From Myotis daubentonii (taxonomy: Eukaryota > Chordata > Mammalia > Chiroptera > Vespertilionidae): a stretch of DNA of 64,000 bases. A model generated the notes under the pieces. It was not told the DNA's origin. It searched no databases and saw only the letters and a program-made list of their open reading frames with translations. The stretch covers positions 74,343,469 to 74,407,468 of the forward strand of contig NC_081847.1 in assembly GCF_963259705.1 (NCBI RefSeq), given 5' to 3'. The first letter of the stretch is position 1. Each line of letters begins with the position of its first letter. Positions 11,583 through 23,872 of the stretch are shown one piece after another. A program made the translations under genes and the position numbers.

Positions 11583-11583
11583 T
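11537..11583. repeat. (TTTA)n microsatellite
   Basis: About 12 near-perfect copies of the 4-base unit ATTT. Such a pure array is likely polymorphic in length. Confidence 0.98.
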
Positions 11584-12195
11584 CACACTGCCCCTGAGCA
11601 CACGGTATTGTTATCTTCCCATTTGAAGGAGGAGAATTTTGATAAAACTTGATAGATAATCAACTTTAAAAAAATCGAACTTGACTCTGAGCTTCACCTT
11701 GTTGCCAAGTTTTACTCCAATTCAGACCTTTGCTTCTTACTTTGAGCCTTATCCAAGCTTCTAAAATCAGAATGAGGCACTAGGGTCAGACAGAAGGGAT
11801 AAAATGAGGTTTACAGACGCAAAACATTTTTTGTTGTTGTTTTAATAATGTATTTATTTAAACCAATATATCCAGAATCGCATCACTTCAATGTAATCAA
11901 TACAATTATTGAGATATTTTACATTCTTTATTTGGACTCACTTAGAGATGTGATGTGTATTTTATACTTAAAACACATCACATTTAGGATTAGCCATATT
12001 TCAGGTGCCCAATAGCCACTCATGGTCAGAGGATCCTGTATTGCACAGCTCATGTTTATAGACTTGATCAGGTGCAGACTTATTGTTTTTGTTTTGTCAG
12101 GAAGTACTACATTCCTGGTTACCTCTTTTTGGAGGTGCTGGAATACATTATGATCATTGCTTAGATCTATTAATTCATTAGGGCTTGCAAAACAG
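11584..12195. other. unassigned AT-rich sequence
   Basis: Nothing recognised apart from T-rich stretches near 11826-11842. Confidence 0.5.
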
Positions 12196-12199
12196 TGAT

Positions 12200-12397
12200 T
12201 TAAAAAAAGTGTTTTTATTGATTTCAAAGAGAGGAAGGAAGAGGAAAAGAGAGAAACATCAATGAGAGAAAAACATGGATCAGCTGCTTCCTACACTGGG
12301 GGTTGAGCCTGAAACCCAGGCATGTGTCGTTACGGTGAATGGAACCATGACCTCCTGGTTCATGGGACGACACTCAACCAACTGAGCCATACCGGTG
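12200..12397 (-). mobile_element. older Ves-type SINE
   Basis: Reverse SINE: tail 'gtttttattgatttcaaagagaggaagg', middle 'atcagctgcttcctac', head 'caaccaactgagccataccggtgggg'. The head has the older 'ggttgagtgtc' form with the 'gaaccaggaggtca' block. Possible imperfect target duplication 'gcaaaacagtgatt'/'gcaaagtggtgata' (12186-12199, 12400-12413). It is more diverged than the 7818 and 62527 copies. Confidence 0.85.
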
Positions 12398-12413
12398 GGG
12401 CAAAGTGGTGATA

Positions 12414-13087
12414 TTTTATCACCATACCTTCATGTATTAGCAGTAACACTTTTCTAAATGGATACTTCCTACCCTTAACTATTTGGTTACCTGAATAAAA
12501 CACTTCATATAGAACAAGCAGGATAAAGAATGCTTGATAATATTCCTTAATTTACCATTTTTCAAAATGCAGGAGCAATGTTTGCAAATCTCCTTAAGGT
12601 GTGGGGTGCATGTCAGGACTGGGGTGGAGGTGAGGGTGAGAAATAGGTGAAAGTGAAGGTGTGTAGAATAAAGGTGAAAGAATCAGGTTTGGTGATAGGG
12701 TGAGGGTTATAGTTTATCTCCAATATATATCAGATTAGGAAAAAATAATGCACATTCACCATGGTTGAATAAATCAAGTATTTTCTCCATCCCACTCTAG
12801 GATCTCATCGCACTCCACTCCCAAATCCACAGCTGAAAGGAAGGACGTAAATGGCCTTTGTGTTTCAGGTTTCCTCAGGGAGGTAGTTCTGGATTGTCAC
12901 AGAAGGAGAGAGGCTACAGGCTGGTGCTTTGGGTTTAGAAAGGGAGAACTGTCCTTTTAGTTTAAAAGGTTAGTATGTGAATTAGGGGAAAGTTGGTAAT
13001 TGGGGATTTTCGTGAGAGCTATAGGCCCATGTCCTGAAGGCTCCTGGATTGAGGATCTACAATGGGATATAGAGATAACTAGACATC
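12414..13087. other. unassigned sequence
   Basis: No recognised element or gene. A 'gtgagggtgag' type G-rich stretch lies around 12600-12720. Confidence 0.5.
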
Positions 13088-13103
13088 AAGACCCACGGTC
13101 TTT

Positions 13104-13327
13104 TTAAAAAATATATTATTATTATTTTTATTTCAGAGAGTAAGGGAGACAGAGAGAGAGAGAAAAAAACATCAATGATGAGAGAGAATCATTGATTGGC
13201 TGCCTCCTGCACACTCCACACTGGAAATCGAGCCTGCAACTGGGGCATGTCCCTTCACCAGAATCGAACCCAGGACCCTTTGGTTCACAGGCCAATGATC
13301 TATCCACTGAGCCAAACTGGCTAGGGT
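13104..13327 (-). mobile_element. Ves-type SINE
   Basis: Reverse SINE from 'aaatatattattattatttttatttcagagag' to 'ccactgagccaaactggctaggg'. The target duplication is 16 bp, AAGACCCACGGTCTTT at 13088-13103 and AAGACCCACAGTCTTT at 13328-13343, with one difference. Confidence 0.94.
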
Positions 13328-13544
13328 AAGACCCACAGTCTTTAATCAAGACTGTGGCTGGGCCTGTGGTCAGGGGAGGACCTCCTGCGGGACTGGAGTC
13401 CAAACGATGGCAGAGAATTCAGGTGAGGTAGCCACCCCATGGAGCAAGAGACTAAGGCCAGCAGTGTCAAACACCTTGGATTAAGAACAAGATCTCCTTT
13501 TTCCTAGATAACTTCTAAGGGCTAGGATTTCAGTTTTCCATGAT

Positions 13545-13770
13545 TGTTGAGAGCATGGATTCTAGAACAAGCCTCCTGCGTTCAAATGCCAGCTTCTCTG
13601 TTTATTCTGTGGGCTTGGGCTGAAGATCTTGGTGTCTCAATATCTATAAATGGATAAACACAATAGTTCTTATCTCATAAGCTGGTTATGATGATAAGTG
13701 AGTTTGTAACGATGAAACACTTAGCAGAGTGACTGAAACTTAGCAAGTGCTGTATGCTTACCGTATTTAA
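13545..13770 (+). mobile_element. MIR SINE relic
   Basis: Forward MIR: 'gagagcatggattctagaacaagcctcc', 'gttcaaatgccagc', 'ggcttgggctgaagatcttgg', 'aaatggataaacacaatagttc', 'gcagagtgactgaaacttagcaagtgctg'. Confidence 0.75.
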
Positions 13771-15862
13771 TTAATTATAATGTAATAATAATAACACCAA
13801 TGACCACTTCATGACCTTGGAGAGATGGAAATGTCACTAAATCTAACAGAAATTGATTTTTCTTTTAACCATATTGAAGTTTGATTTAATTTAATTTGGA
13901 AAAAAAGTAATTATCTTTTGTGCCTGGCTACTGTGGACTGAATTCATGGCACAACCACACATTACCTAGCTACAGGACACCGTTTCATACATTTTGCTTC
14001 CACATCAAAACTGCTGAATTAAAACTGTTCCTTCAAAATGTCCTAATCTGTGCACCAAAATGTCTTTGAGAGTCTTAAAGGGGTCACTCATTGGAGTCCC
14101 AGGGCAGGGCATACCCCTGCTGTTCCAGAAATGTCTGTAGAAAAAGAAAGACTACTGTGTGTATATGTGTGTGGAGGGTGGTTGAGATTGAAAATAGAGG
14201 GAGAGTGTGTATAAAAGGTAAGTATGTTTTAAGCTGATAGAAGTTTGCAAAAAGAAAAAAAAAGTGGCATTCTAATAATGGTTTCAGGTCCAGGAAGTGT
14301 GCAGTGTGAGGGGTGGGATGTGAGCTACCCCCAGGTTTCCCATCATGGGGGTGAAGATTAAAAGTGTTAGTTGCAGAAATCACAGCATAGGATGCAGCTC
14401 TCCCAGGTGTTAGGGCTGAGCTCTTGTACAGCACAGCCTCACAGCTGACTTTTACAAGGTCTTTGGAGAATTCCATTTTGACACTAGTTTTTAATAATAT
14501 CTGGATGAAAGGGTAAAGGACCAAGACAGTGCCACGAGGGGGTATTAACAGTGATATTTAAAAAGGACAGAAGGCAGGTCTGAACAAATGGAGGCGGTGG
14601 GCCCTGATTCACAGAGAGGATTTCCCCCCTGGGGTTCTGCAGGAAGACAGGACAGCGAGGGGCAGTGGGATGTGCACAGCATCCACCTCATTTCCCCCGC
14701 CCTTGCACCTGCAGCCTCACCTTGCCTCTGCTGGAGCCAGATTTGCTCAGAGCTGAGTGTCTAATCCATGGTTTTAACTCATTTGTATTTGGTACTAAGA
14801 ATTAAGGGATGATAATAGTATTGGCTGCGTGTTAGGCATTCCTGCTATACAAGTGTCCTGCTGGTTGAGTCCATAGGGTAGGGAATTGGCCTGTGTGCCT
14901 GTCTGTTCCTTTAGTCATTTGCCCTAGCTAGAATTCTAGAGGAACCCCAACACCTTCCATGGCACTTTGCCCATATTCTGCTGCAGCAAGGGCCTCACTC
15001 CCCAATATTCTTGGCGAGGGATTTTAATTCTACAGTGACTACAATATATGCCTGGAGCCAAGTGACACTGGCTAGTGACCTTGATCTTATCCATTTGTTT
15101 ATAGGAACCTGCCAAACCCTCAAAGAGATGCTTTTCCAACCACTGACTTGGCTGAGATCGCTGCAGGGAGCTCTCTTGCTGAATGATCCAGCCCCAGGAC
15201 TCCTGTCTTTTCCTCTTCTGAACCTGCCCCACGCTCCCCATCAGTTTCAACTGAATTTGTTATCTATTGCTCTGGACTTGAAAACCGTGACCTTTATCTG
15301 CTTTCTGATCTCTCTGAAGCTTAGGATGCAAATGGACTTTTTCTTTTCTCCCTGCTACATAGTCAAAGTGCCCTAAGACCATTTTCTCCTCCTTGCCCCT
15401 AGGAAAGGATGTGCCATCCCATGAGTGGTTGCTTAGTGTATGACTAACGGAATGAATGAATGAATAGGTTAGGGGAGTTGATGAAAAATCCACTTGATTA
15501 ATAGCCCACCTCCCAAAAAAGATTAAAAAAAAGATACACTGAAAACTTCAAAAAACAAAACCTAAACAAATAAATCTCCAAGATTTTAATTCTTTCCAGA
15601 TATTGAATTGAGCACATGCTGCAGCACATGCTACATCAAGCCCCCAGGAATTATGGGAAAAAATGTATCACAGACAGAGGAGCAGTCTCGGATGTATTGT
15701 ATCCAATGACCCAATCCTCTCACTCTTTCTCCAAACGTTGTCTGAAATTCATTGTAACTTTCCTGGGCACCTGTTCTTTCTCAGTCTCAAACCTCCATGG
15801 GTGGATAAGAGCTTTGAAGATAATGCAGTGAGCTATGAGAAGCATGTTGGCTTAGGCTAGGA
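13771..15862. other. unassigned sequence with open frames but no gene
   Basis: About 2.1 kb without a recognised mobile element. Two longish frames lie here, 14084-14524 (minus) and 15011-15376 (plus). Neither has a recognisable domain, motif or codon pattern, and flanking splice signals are not evident. I treat them as chance frames. Confidence 0.5.
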
Positions 15863-16386
15863 CGGAGTGGGCAACCCCTGGCACGCGTGCCAAACATGGC
15901 ACGCCAGTAACTTTGGATGGCACGCGAAACCCTCTCTTATAATCTTCCATTTACAATTGTGAATCTTTGTCTCGTGATGAATTTTGTTAAGTCTCCTAAT
16001 AGGAGTAGCCTGACGGATGAAAGTAGTAGCTCGTGCATATCTCTGAAGGTCACGAAATATAAACCTGATGTAAAATCTCTGTCATCAGTGATGCAGCAGC
16101 AAAAGTCCCACTGATAATATCAAATGAAGTCATGAAGTTTTCTGTCGGACTATCAGTGTACATGTGTACATTAAAAAATAAATGTATTTTTCATCATCAT
16201 ATACTGTGTTTTTGTCGCTCGAATGAATTTTATTATTTCTTCAAGGTTCTACACATACGTACACCTTAAGAGATATCAAGTAGGCGTAACATGTTCTCAA
16301 AAAATTAGGGTTGGCACGCAGAAGAATTTTGAGTCAGAGATTTTGCTGGTTTTGGCACGCACTCGCAAAATGTTTGCCCACCCCTG
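15863..16386. mobile_element. hAT element, 524 bp, internally deleted
   Basis: Left end CGGAGTGGGCAACCCCTGGCACGCG, right end GGCACGCACTCGCAAAATGTTTGCCCACCCCTG. The ends form imperfect inverted repeats, and 'tggcacgc' recurs subterminally at both sides (15888, 15918, 16313, 16354). The perfect 8-bp target duplication GGCTAGGA is at 15855-15862 and 16387-16394. The first base pair of the left end is C-G instead of the usual CA, probably a point mutation. It is larger than a typical MITE and keeps a transposase remnant. Confidence 0.92.
15917..16114 (+). pseudogene. hAT transposase C-terminal remnant
   Basis: A 65-codon open stretch inside the hAT element. It ends in a run (CISLKVTKYKPDVKSLSS, then MQQQKSH) that resembles the extreme C-terminus of hAT-superfamily transposases, which often close on a 'LK...YxPD..LS' type segment. 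The catalytic RNase-H-like core, the dimerisation insertion and the BED finger are absent. If the reading is right, the element arose by internal deletion of an autonomous hAT and kept the end of the gene next to its right terminus. The assignment rests on a short motif. Confidence 0.4.
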
Positions 16387-16589
16387 GGCTAGGAGGAACA
16401 GTGAGCCATGAGATGAAAAAGGTAGCCATAGGGATCAAGTGCCCTGCGAACTGAGGTAGATGAGGAAAGGAGGAGCAGAGTCCCTGGGGCAGGAAGGAGA
16501 ATGAAAGTGGTTCTGCATAAGGACAGCATGGGAAGGGGGTGTGGGAAGAGGTTAGAGAAATACCCAGGTACCATCTGCAAAAGCTGTCA

Positions 16590-17190
16590 ACCTCTGCCCA
16601 TGGATGGATTTCAAGCAAGGAGGAGACGAGGCAGGTTTTTCCATGATGAAATTGGATGTGTAAAAGCTCACTTGCTGCTGTTTAGAAAATGGATTGTTCA
16701 GGGCCATGTGCAATTAAAGAGAAGGATGTGGTCATCCAGGCCAGAGTAAGTGAGATTGGTAACGGAAGGTGCAGAGAAATGAAGGAATTAGAAAGGTATT
16801 TAGGAGGTAGAATGGACCAGATGGTGGCAGGCAGGGAAAGAATGATCAGAGACTCTAAAGATGGGAGTTTGCAGAGAAGATAAGAAACCCGAGGGGAAGG
16901 CAGGGTGAGATCTCAGAGTACCTTGCATGTCAGGTTAAGACGTTTGAACTTTATCCTATAGGCAACAGGGAGCCATTGAAGGATCTTAATCCTGGGAGTG
17001 ATTTGCATATTGGAAAGGTCACTCTGACAGGGTATGGAGGATAGAGAGGCAGAAAGTGGAGACAGGGAGACCTGCACGGAGAGTATGGTAATTGTCTAAG
17101 TGTGGAATGATAAGGGTCTGAATTAAGGCAGTGACATAAGGGATGGAGAGAAAGGAATGATGGCGGGAATGTTAAAATTGAATTTCACTG
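16590..17190 (-). mobile_element. L2 LINE fragments
   Basis: Two related, partly overlapping L2 stretches in reverse orientation. 16590-16840 shows 'atggatttcaagcaaggaggagacg', 'gatgtggtcatccaggccagag', 'atttaggaggtagaatggacc'. 16915-17190 shows 'gtttgaactttatcctataggcaacagggagccattgaagg', 'gggagtgatttgcatattgg', 'tcactctgacagggt' and 'gtaattgtctaagtgtggaatga'. Because both cover the same part of the L2 consensus, they are two copies or a duplication, not one element. Confidence 0.7.
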
Positions 17191-17274
17191 CCTGGGAAAG
17201 AAGATCGAACACGGTGGAGGCACCATGGACTTTAATATGGAGCCTTAAGCAGGGGGTCTGAGAAGGAAGAAGGT

Positions 17275-18200
17275 TCATTCATTTTAAAGTTCTGGGCAAG
17301 ACACTATGCTAGGTCCTAGGAATATATGTTGAATAATAAAAATGCTGCCCTCTGGAATTCAGTTTAGTAAAAGAGACAGAGATTGAATACCCAAATAAAT
17401 GCATTAATCATGAATTGGAATAAATTCTATTAAATAACAAGTGTTACAATAAAGGATAACAGGGGGTAAGGTCCATGGCCTATTTTAGGTACCGCAGTTG
17501 GAGAAAGCTCTCTGAGTAGGTGGCAATGAAGTTATTCCCTGATAATAAGAAATATCCAGGGAAAGAATATTCCAGGTAGAAGGAACAGAAAGCACAAAGG
17601 CACTGAAGCTGCAAAGTGCTTGGCTGGTTTGAGAAATAAGAAGGTCATGTGATTGCAGAGGACTGGATGAAGGCGGGCAGTGACAGGAGAGGTTCGGCAG
17701 GGTTGATCCCTCACGACTAGGTAGACTATGACACAGAATTTGGGTTTTGCTTTAAGTGCTACTAGATGCTATTAAACTGAATTCAACAAAAAGTTACATA
17801 AATGGATTGAGGTTTTAAGTTAATCCCTCCGTCTGCTTACTCAGTGGAAGGTGGATTTGAGGAGGGCCAGACAGGAAGCAAAGGTTTCAGAATTGATTTC
17901 AATGCAGTAGTGAGAGATTCCATGGCTTTGCCCAGGTTGGTGGCTAGAACCAGAGAAAAGAACTGAGGTTGAGGAGAGATTTGAATATTATAACTGAAAG
18001 ATCTGGGGATGGATAAATGTGTGAATAAACATGGATAATGAAGGAGAGGGAGCAATCAAGTATGAGTACCCAGTGTCTGGCTTGGGCAACTAAGTGAATG
18101 TGGACCTTCTGACTGACAGGGGGAAGAACATTTGAAAGTGAAAGACCTGTTGATTCTGATGTGGAATTTTTCTGGGAGGGGTTGGCATAGGAATCATATT
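17275..18200 (-). mobile_element. L2 LINE fragment
   Basis: Reverse L2: 'ttcattcattttaaagttctgggcaagacactatgctaggtcc' (inverted 3' end), 'gctgccctctggaattcagtttag', 'atattccaggtagaaggaacagaaagcacaaaggcactgaag', then a distal block near 18045-18135 ('gagggagcaatcaag', 'ccagtgtctggcttgggcaactaagtg'). Long but diverged, with several gaps. Confidence 0.7.
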
Positions 18201-18411
18201 GTGGGTAGCTTTGTTAAGAGAACTAAACTAGAGGACATAGTTGGCTATGAATGAATATATGTCAAATAAATGAAATTAATAAATCAATGAATCATTCCAT
18301 AATAGTTGTTAGACTTGAAAACAGAGACTGAGCTCATGGAATGTAGCAACCACCAAGTTACAGAGAACAACCAAGGACTCAACACGCAATGTGTTTATTG
18401 CTTAAGAATTA

Positions 18412-18635
18412 TGCCGAAACCGGTTTGGCTCAGTGGATGGAGCGTTGGCCTTCGGACTGAGAGGTCCCGGGTTCGATTCCGGTCAGGGGCATGTGCCTGG
18501 GTTGTGGGCACATCCCCGGTGGGGGGTGTGCAGGAGGCAGCTGATCGATGTTTCTCTCTCATCGATGTTTCTAGCTCTCTCTATCTCTCTCCCTTCCTCT
18601 CTGTGAAAAATCAATAAAATATATTAAAAAAAAAA
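18412..18635 (+). mobile_element. Ves SINE
   Basis: Forward Ves SINE. The head is 'aaccggtttggctcagtggatggagcg' (A box), with box B 'gggttcgattccggtcaggggc', then 'gtgcaggaggcagctgatcgatg', a TC-rich part and the tail 'aaaaatcaataaaatatatt' followed by A12. Target duplication AAGAATTA at 18404-18411 and 18636-18643. The intact boxes suggest a comparatively young copy. Confidence 0.96.
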
Positions 18636-18643
18636 AAGAATTA

Positions 18644-19479
18644 CCATATTGCTAAGAAAAGGGGAACTGAGTTTGGGTTATCATCAAATATGGAGCAAAG
18701 ATTTATGATCTTAACCATTTTCCACCAATGTTTATATCTTGGATATATCTTTTTGACCACTAGGCAACCACCAGCCATTTACTAGGCCCCTTCTCTTACA
18801 GATTTGATATCTTTCTGTCACAGGACAGAGGAGTAAGGCCTGGGCTAGGTATTCCAAGAGTAGGTAGGCACTTAGGGCATAGTCAAAGGGCGTCTGCCAT
18901 TAGAAAACCAGTTCATCCAGAAGGTAAAGGAAAAATGTGAAGATCCACTCAGTTAAGGATTCAGACTGTGTCTTTGTAGCCTGCCACTTGGGAAACATAG
19001 AAGCAAAGGGTAAATCGATGATGGTCCATGGGATGTATTTGGTTTCGCACATACAGAATTTTGCCAGGCAACACAAACAGGAAGTTGTTATGCTTAATTG
19101 CCAAACAAACAGCTTAGTATCTATTGTTCTGTACATGACCAGCTTCAATTAGTAGTTTTATTGGACAATTCTCAACAGGCATTTGAGTTTGTGACCCCTG
19201 ATAAAAGATAATGAGCATTATAAACAACATCTTAGAGTAAATATTGGGGAATCAGTTCTGAGCAAACCCGAGTTTAGAAGCTGGGATTCAGTAGTGCAGA
19301 GTCACTGTAGACCTGGGTGAAAAACAGGCACTCACCCTCAGGGATAGAAGCCTGTGCCAGGGACACTGGAGGTTGAGTAGCACTAGCTGCAACTGGATGT
19401 GAGAAGTCACCTATGTACCGTCTGTATGTTCCTTGTCAGAGCCAAGCTGAGTCATAGTGTACTGGATCTGGATAAAGAG
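18644..19479. other. unassigned sequence
   Basis: No recognised mobile element or gene. Confidence 0.5.
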
Positions 19480-19910
19480 AGAGAGAGATAAAGGTTTGTG
19501 TAGGTATCAGCAATTGGGTCATCCAGAAGCTGATACTGAGATAGAGGTTGGGATGTAAGATGTTTATTAGAGAGTAACACCTGTGACAGTAAAGAAGGAA
19601 GGCAGGATTGGGCAGAGGGAGAAATCCAAGGGCCATGTAGACTTGACAAAGCCTTGGACAACTCAGAAGAGAGAGCTGGAGTATTATTGTCCATCAGTGT
19701 GTGTAATGCCTTGAGCCAAAATGGTCATCTTTATTCTCTGTCCTTGCCCACTTGCTGGAGGTCAGCTGCTCTGGGAAGGGGAGACATTAGACAAGGTGGC
19801 TTGCTGAAGGCGAGGCAGACCCTGAAGCCACTGATGACTGGAAGCTCTCTGCCAACTGCATTCTCCGCAGCTGGACAGCAAGTCTTTCCTTGAAAAGGCA
19901 TCTGGGTAGA
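19480..19910. other. possible old retroelement fragment, unclassified
   Basis: The run 'cagaagctgatactgagatagagg', 'gatgtttattagagagtaacacctgtgac', 'ggcaggattgggcagagggagaaa', 'actgcattctccgcagctggacagcaag' looks like a dispersed mammalian repeat I have seen elsewhere but cannot name. No coding content is evident. Confidence 0.3.
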
Positions 19911-21609
19911 ACACCTTCTCATCGATAGTAAATATCAAAGAAGTAGATGACGACTTTCCATAAGTTTAGTAAGCTCTCTGAAGCAATTGTCTAATTCATA
20001 AAATGGGGAATTGTGAAAATTGCATTTATAAATGTGAAAAATTGCTGGCTGGTATTTGGTCCTGTTAAAGAAAGAATAGGTTTGAAATGTTGTAGCAAGT
20101 GTTGTAAAATGTAAAAGTGCAATGTAATGCAAAGTCCAATATGAACTCTCTCAAATTCCTACTCAAATATGACAAAACACTTGTCCACTTGCAGGAAGAG
20201 AGTGCAGTCAAACAGGAACAAGGGTTTTGAGCCTCATAGAGATTTTGAAGTTCGTGGGAGGAGATAGAGAAGAGAGAGAAAGGATTGGAGCTTCTCTTTT
20301 GTAGGTGGGCAAAATGCTTACCAAGAAAATGACTTAGTAATCCAAGAAGATAGTTTGTACAGCCCTGTGCGCTATAGTAGGTTACAGGGTCCCAATGTTA
20401 GCACAAGTTTTGATCTTCTTTTAAAAACATATTTTTATTGCCCCTTAGCTATTTATTTTACTCTTTGTTAATTTCTTCTTGTGGACCGTAAAGTTTGTAT
20501 GGGCAAAGTCTATGTGGGAAGAAGTTATTGGGAACAAAATTTCAAATTCCATGTGGTTGTTGCAAGCCAGCCCCACATTATGCCTGGCTGCAGTTCAGAT
20601 CTGGCACTGGATTGGTTTTGCCACTACTTCAACCCCTGTTGTTTCAGCCTGACCCTCCTGCCAGGATGGGTGTCTGGCATGAAAATAGAGTTGGTAAAGT
20701 GGGGTATGAGTGAGATCGTGTGGGTATGCTTATGGTGATGATGGGAGGGGATGATTACTAGGGATGTGGGTGTTGTGTAATTGGAAACATTGTTGGAGGA
20801 ATAGTCATTGGTGTTTCTTGAGAAATGGATGGGCAGAAATGGTCTTTAGAAATGCTGGGCACGCTCAGACTCTTGTTTAAACGATCGATGTTGTTTTTCT
20901 TTACTCCTTGAAGTACAGGGCACACAGTTGCAATTATTTCCATTGCATAGATATGATTTATATGAATGGCATCTGAACAATAATTTTTATTTGACCCCCC
21001 CCCCAGTAAACATATTCAGAGCACTCATGAGCAAAATTTTAAAGTTGAAAAAAACATATATATTTTTTTTTAAGTTTAGCAATACTGGTGGTTTAGAGGG
21101 AACACAAACTTAAAAGCAAGGATACAATAGTAGCAAAATGTGCCAAATGGTTTCTTTGGATCTTGTTGGTACTGTTTGTTTGCTTTGTGTAAATTCAATA
21201 TTTATATAATATTTTATAAAGAGAAAAGTAAAAAAAAAAATGAAAATGATATTTTTCTACAAACCAGTGTAGTGATAAGGAAGATGGCAAAAAGAAATAA
21301 CTTCTTAGGAAAGGTCTGAATGCTAAATTCCTGAAGTCACCAGTCTAATCTGTGCATAGCACAGTAGGAGGATGACATGGAAAACCTGGTGGGGCTTGGG
21401 AGTCTCCCTCAGTTATAGTCTTGACTCTTCCCTTGATCCAAGGAGAAGACTTGAGTGGAAGTGAAGAGTAAACTTGGCACACTATTTGCTTGGCCTCCCA
21501 TTTGTGAAATGGGAGGGTTGGGCTACAGGGATTGACAGTTTCTTTTAGAGCTGTCATTTATGATTCCAGGAGTCAGGTGAATCTCTGGGGTTGTTTGGGA
21601 GAGAGGCCA
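19911..21609. other. unassigned sequence
   Basis: Contains a C10 run at 20995-21004, a T-rich tract at 21060-21072 and an A-rich tract at 21229-21240. No gene or mobile element recognised. The open frame at 20481-20738 has no recognisable features. Confidence 0.5.
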
Positions 21610-21830
21610 CCATAGAGGAAAGAGAAAGAGTTTTGGGGAAACAAAAACAGAGCTTGGGTTAGAACCTTATCTTTGTTGCTCACTTAACAGAGTAACTAGT
21701 CTTCTGCTCTCAGATGATCAGTTAATTTCCTCATCTTTAAAAATGGAGAAAACCAAAGCTACATGAGAGAGTTGTCCATGAAATGCTATGTATAAGCAAT
21801 TGGCACAGTGCCTGGCATGTCAGAGCCATG
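21610..21830 (+). mobile_element. MIR SINE relic
   Basis: Forward MIR: 'agcttgggttagaaccttatc', 'acttaacagagtaactagtc', 'gttaatttcctcatctttaaaaatggag', 'ttggcacagtgcctggcatgtcag'. Confidence 0.7.
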
Positions 21831-23872
21831 CCCTAAAGGACAGGGACTGCACTATTTTTTTTTTTTCTATTCCTACAACTCCTCCATATAACCTAAATAA
21901 TACAGCAGTTTCTCTCTCTCATCCTGGATTCTATGCTTCAAACTTTCTCCACTTCTATTTTAAAAACCTAGATGCCTTCTCATGTGATACATTATTTGCC
22001 ATGTAAAAATTATATGTTGGCGAAAGGGATCATCCTTTCAGATGTTATTGCAAGTTAAGATATATTTAGTAGGAAGAAAGAGAGAACGGATGATAGATAA
22101 AAAGAGATAGTTAGGAAGATCTTTGGAAATGAACAATAACCCAAAGGGATGATAAAATTCCAGACACTAGCATATCAGTGGTAGGAATTTGAAGGCAATA
22201 AAAGTCTCCCTTTCCTCCTTCAAAACACATGGCAAAGGCCCCATTCTGCTTTTGCATTGTATGGTCTCCCACCAAAACACCACAGGTCAGCTAAGAACAA
22301 AAGAGCAGAGGGGTGCAATTCCAGAAGGCACATAAAGTAAAGAGATAAAGTCTGAGATACTTTAATTCAGAATAGTCCCACCACATGTTTCTTACTTGGA
22401 GCAACTGAAGTCCCTCCGATAACCTCAGATCAGCAGGGCGCTTATCTTCACAAGGGCACACAGGGGTTGGGAGTGAGTCATGCTGCCGCTGGCCTGGAAG
22501 CCAATACGTGGGCTTATCTGAGCCTTTTTCTACAACATTCCATTTTTTTTGGCCAAACCCTGCAGTTGGACTTCCAAATATGTTCTCTGGTCAGCATTTC
22601 ATTTCCCTTGTGAGCTTCTTGAGGCCACGCTCACTTAACCAAACCCTGAGTCTCTGCCTGGTTCTGTACAACCTTCTTTCTAGAGCTGCACAGGTTTGTT
22701 GATATCTGAAGCCGCAGAATGAGGTCCTGGTGCCACACATCTATCTCTGGGTCTTTGACATGTGCCCCGGCTCACTTCCAGTGTGCACATCTTCCCAGAA
22801 CCTGTTGCTTTTCCTCCTTCACATCTTGCACCTTCCCTCTTGATTCATACGAGTCATAACCAAGCCTGAGTTTGTTATACTCTTTTTACTGAGCACAGTA
22901 AACTACTGGCTATGTCCATATGCAAAAGAAAAAAAAATATTTTAAATACCCTTTTTGACTTATTTGGATATAATTCTTTGCCTTTTTTCAATGCTGCAGA
23001 GAGGCAGTATGTTGTGATGGAGATGACATGGGGCTAGAAATTCTAGGTTTCAACTCTAACAACAATATTTATGAAGAATATCATTTATTCTCCTTCACAC
23101 AAAATATGTGCATAGAAGCTTCACCACATTCTTATCTGCACTGTGCATTCATAATTTTATTTTTGCTGGTTTAAATTTTCCTCATTGAAGGCTATCATGG
23201 ATGAATATTTTTAATTTTCCTTTTTAAATAGCATCACCTATTGAGTGATTTCTCCGTTAAAACTTTTTCCTTTTGCTTATTAGGCCCAAAATTGTGGTTG
23301 AGATGAGCTTCTCATGACACAGTGATTGTACCAAGTGTTTAAAATGTGGGCCATTCTATAGAAAGCCTATTTTAAGTTCCAAAACCTTACAATCAGGATG
23401 AATTCTTCATTGAAGTTAAATGAACACTATAAAAGTGTTTCCCTCTCCCTGAATCTTGAGCTTATGTTAGAGAGGGGAGTACAACATATATGGAAGTGTT
23501 TTTTTCTTTTAAATAGAAAAATTTGTCACCAACCTGAAAAGCATGACCTCTCACCGCTCACTCACACAGGTTAAACAATTTCAGGACTTTCCATAACAAG
23601 TTTGGCTCATGTATCACACAATGTCAAGATCCCAAGGTCCACTGATCACTTTCTTTTACATCATCATCAATCATTTTATGTTTTAATGCATTCTCTGATG
23701 AAATAAGTGATTACTTGGCTCAATATTTCTTTTGACTTATATAAACATTTCATTACTAGCTCTTAGTTTGTGGGTTTAGCAATTTAGTTTGTGTGTTTGT
23801 GTGTGGGATGATTCTTGGCGTAGATTGATTACGGGATAATTCAATACTTTGTATTAAGAATATATACTAAAG
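21831..23872. other. unassigned sequence
   Basis: About 2 kb with no recognised gene or mobile element. Short T and A tracts only. Confidence 0.5.

Noticed and set aside
11537..11583. CRISPR-like or satellite array
   Set aside because: It is a plain 4-bp microsatellite without spacers, in a mammalian genome.
14084..14524. 146-codon minus-strand frame as a candidate gene
   Set aside because: Low-complexity stretches (Phe/Leu and Thr/His runs from T-rich and TG-rich DNA), no domain, no start context and no splice support.
15011..15376. 121-codon + strand frame as a candidate gene
   Set aside because: The opposite strand is also open (14936-15250), the start is arbitrary and no motif is visible. 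Chance frame in stop-poor DNA.
18412..18500. tRNA gene suggested by A and B boxes
   Set aside because: The boxes belong to the head of a Ves SINE with a full SINE body, tail and target duplication. The same applies at 7818, 27676, 48099, 62527 and 63031.
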